This document shows, one piece after another, positions 21,339-22,240 of a stretch of 22,240 nucleotides of DNA. The position numbers and the translations under genes are program-made. This stretch comes from Fen-549 sp050011315 (GTDB lineage Bacteria; Actinomycetota; Thermoleophilia; Gaiellales; Gaiellaceae), in NCBI GenBank assembly GCA_050011315.1, contig JBEKJI010000031.1, forward strand, positions 1-22,240. The letters are read 5' to 3'. Every line of letters begins with the position of its first letter. Within the stretch, counting starts at the first letter, position 1. The notes under the pieces were generated by a model. It saw only the letters and a program-made list of their open reading frames with translations. It was not told the origin of the DNA and did no database searches.

Positions 21339-21449
21339 CTAGCTGTAATCGTGCTTCTTGCCCGCGGCTCGCTTCTCGCTGCGCTTCTCCTTGAGTGTTT
21401 TCTGCGGCGCCTTCTTCTGGCCCCTCTTCGGCTTCTCAGAACCCTTCAT
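21339..21449 (-). CDS. Small lysine-rich basic protein (36 residues)
   Basis: On the minus strand an ATG at 21449 follows GGAGG by five bases and opens 36 codons: MKGSEKPKRGQKKAPQKTLK, then EKRSEKRAAGKKHDYS and TAG. A second ATG directly before it (21452) is too close to the ribosome binding site. The protein is about one third Lys plus Arg and has no hydrophobic segment. Short highly basic proteins of this type with a QKTLKEKR-like core occur in actinobacteria; a nucleic-acid or ribosome-linked role is only a guess. A hairpin follows the stop. The plus-strand frame across it is an unlikely leucine-rich shadow. Confidence 0.65.
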   Translation of the reverse strand: MKGSEKPKRGQKKAPQKTLKEKRSEKRAAGKKHDYS

Positions 21450-21726
21450 CATGCCCTCCAGCCTTTGAATGACTCTTCGGCAACCCTACCCGAGGAGGTG
21501 GATGTGGACACTGGGGCCTATCCCGTTAGGGGTGCGCGGTCGAAAGGGTTGAGCCGCGGATGTCAGGGGTCGGACGGGCCGTGAAGGCCCACTGGTAGTG
21601 CGTCGAACGGCCTGGGCGGCCACTGGCGCCGCGGGCGGCCGTTTCGGGCGTGTAGACCTAGCGGGATGGGCTCTTGGGACGGTGCCAGGTCTTGCAGCGC
21701 CGCGTGTCTGAATTCAGGCGTGCGGG
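21450..21726. other. Intergenic stretch with repeat-like sequence
   Basis: No gene supported. GC-rich sequence with short inverted repeats, and one element-end-like motif at 21676-21696. Confidence 0.4.
21676..21696 (+). repeat. GGTGCCAGGTCTTGCA motif
   Basis: GGGAC then GGTGCCAGGTCTTGCA shares CAGGTCTTG with repeat copy 2 (18813-18821). It resembles terminal sequences seen around REP-type and Y1-transposase elements. Only one copy of this exact form is in the window. Confidence 0.4.
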
Positions 21727-22125
21727 TCAACCCCGCACGTACCGCAAATCCTTCGTCGGCACGATCTGCTTGCCGAACGGAGCCAGCGCTGCGCCGGCCA
21801 TCTTGAAGGATCCGACCCCGAGCGGAATGCCGATGATCGTCAGGCACAGGAGCGCGCCCGAGATCAGGTGCGAGAGAGCGATCCACCAGCCGGCAAGGAC
21901 GAGCCAGAGCGTGTTGCCGAGTACGCTCAGGCCGACGCTACGCGTTTCGGCGGGGATGAGCGTGCGGCCGAACGGCCAGAGGGCGTAGTCGCCGAGTTTC
22001 AGCGATTGCTTGGCGAAGGGTAGTCCGACGATCGTGAGCGCCAGCAGAATCGCGGCGATGCCGTACTCGAGCGCGAGCCAGAGCCCGCCGAACACGAGTC
22101 AGATGACGTTAAGAGCTCGTTTCAA
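21727..22125 (-). pseudogene. yccF: YccF family membrane protein gene with premature TGA at a conserved Trp
   Basis: The open part from GTG 22095 gives 122 residues with the YccF repeat twice: FGGLWLALEYGIAAIL, LTIVGLPFAKQSLKLGDYAL, WPFGRTLIP, then LGNTLWLVLAGWWIALSHL, LTIIGIPLGVGSFKMAG and LAPFGKQIVP. YccF proteins normally begin about ten residues earlier with an LN-hydrophobic-WL-FGG strand. Upstream in the same frame, TTG 22125 gives KRALNVI, then TGA (22099-22101), then LVFGGLW. TGA stands exactly where the family has Trp (TGG). Either the gene is freshly inactivated, or translation restarts at the GTG with a clipped first helix. TGA is plainly a stop elsewhere in this window, so recoding is unlikely. 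The function of YccF is unknown; it is an inner-membrane protein. Confidence 0.75.
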
Positions 22126-22240
22126 TTGACGACCCGTCGACTGGGTGTGATCGGTGAGTGCGAGGCTAGGGAGCTCGGCTGGGGACGGAGGGGCGCCGGA
22201 TGAGTGCGAGATCGTGGTTCGAGGCTAGGACGCAGGGCGC
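22126..22240. other. Window end, no feature seen
   Basis: No gene or site supported in the last 115 bases. Confidence 0.4.

Noticed and set aside
22099..22101. TGA read as Trp (alternative genetic code) to rescue yccF
   Set aside because: TGA clearly ends many intact genes here (trkA, ecfA, the S component, pcrA), so recoding is not supported.

Overview
The window is a high-GC chromosomal segment with dense coding, GTG starts, many 4-8 bp gene overlaps and no visible plasmid or phage backbone. The gene content (paired TrkA regulators, a fused EcfA, an Eis-like acetyltransferase, a DeoR/galT/galK group, small lysine-rich proteins) suggests an actinobacterium, possibly of the Thermoleophilia (Gaiellales/Solirubrobacterales). 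That placement is inferred from style and content, not from a marker gene.

Region 1 (1-2713) concerns ion homeostasis and the envelope: the 3' end of one TrkA-type protein, a complete second TrkA coupled to it by an ATGA overlap, a convergent CPA1-type antiporter with its own RCK_C tail, and a VanZ-like membrane protein.

Region 2 (2737-7076) is the most interesting functional unit. A textbook cobalamin riboswitch precedes five tightly overlapping genes: a secreted DUF4430 protein, a DUF4430 lipoprotein, EcfT, a fused two-domain EcfA and an ECF S component. The simplest reading is a B12-repressed corrinoid uptake system in which extracellular DUF4430 proteins take the place of a BtuF-like binding protein. 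The fused ATPase looks asymmetric, with one degenerate ATP site.

Region 3 (7017-15582) holds an SDR with altered catalytic residues, a PcrA/UvrD helicase, the C-terminal relic of a sugar ABC ATPase, a DeoR regulator, a galT broken by two +1 frameshifts, a convergent galK with an unusual sugar-site residue, an orphan lipoprotein and an Eis-like acetyltransferase. The sugar genes look like a Leloir locus in decay.

Region 4 (15701-18940) is an accessory stretch. It has a tRNA-Val(GAC) with C at position 33, a row of strong hairpins, a decayed Cys-rich zinc-ribbon gene, a standalone coiled-coil plus PD-(D/E)XK-type protein, an AT-rich islet with a small foreign-looking gene, and diverged copies of a GGGGTCAG-type repeat on both sides.

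Region 5 (18938-22240) has a head-GIN (DUF2807) lipoprotein, a family 2 glycosyltransferase, a 36-codon lysine-rich protein gene with a good ribosome binding site, and a yccF gene with a TGA in place of its conserved early tryptophan.
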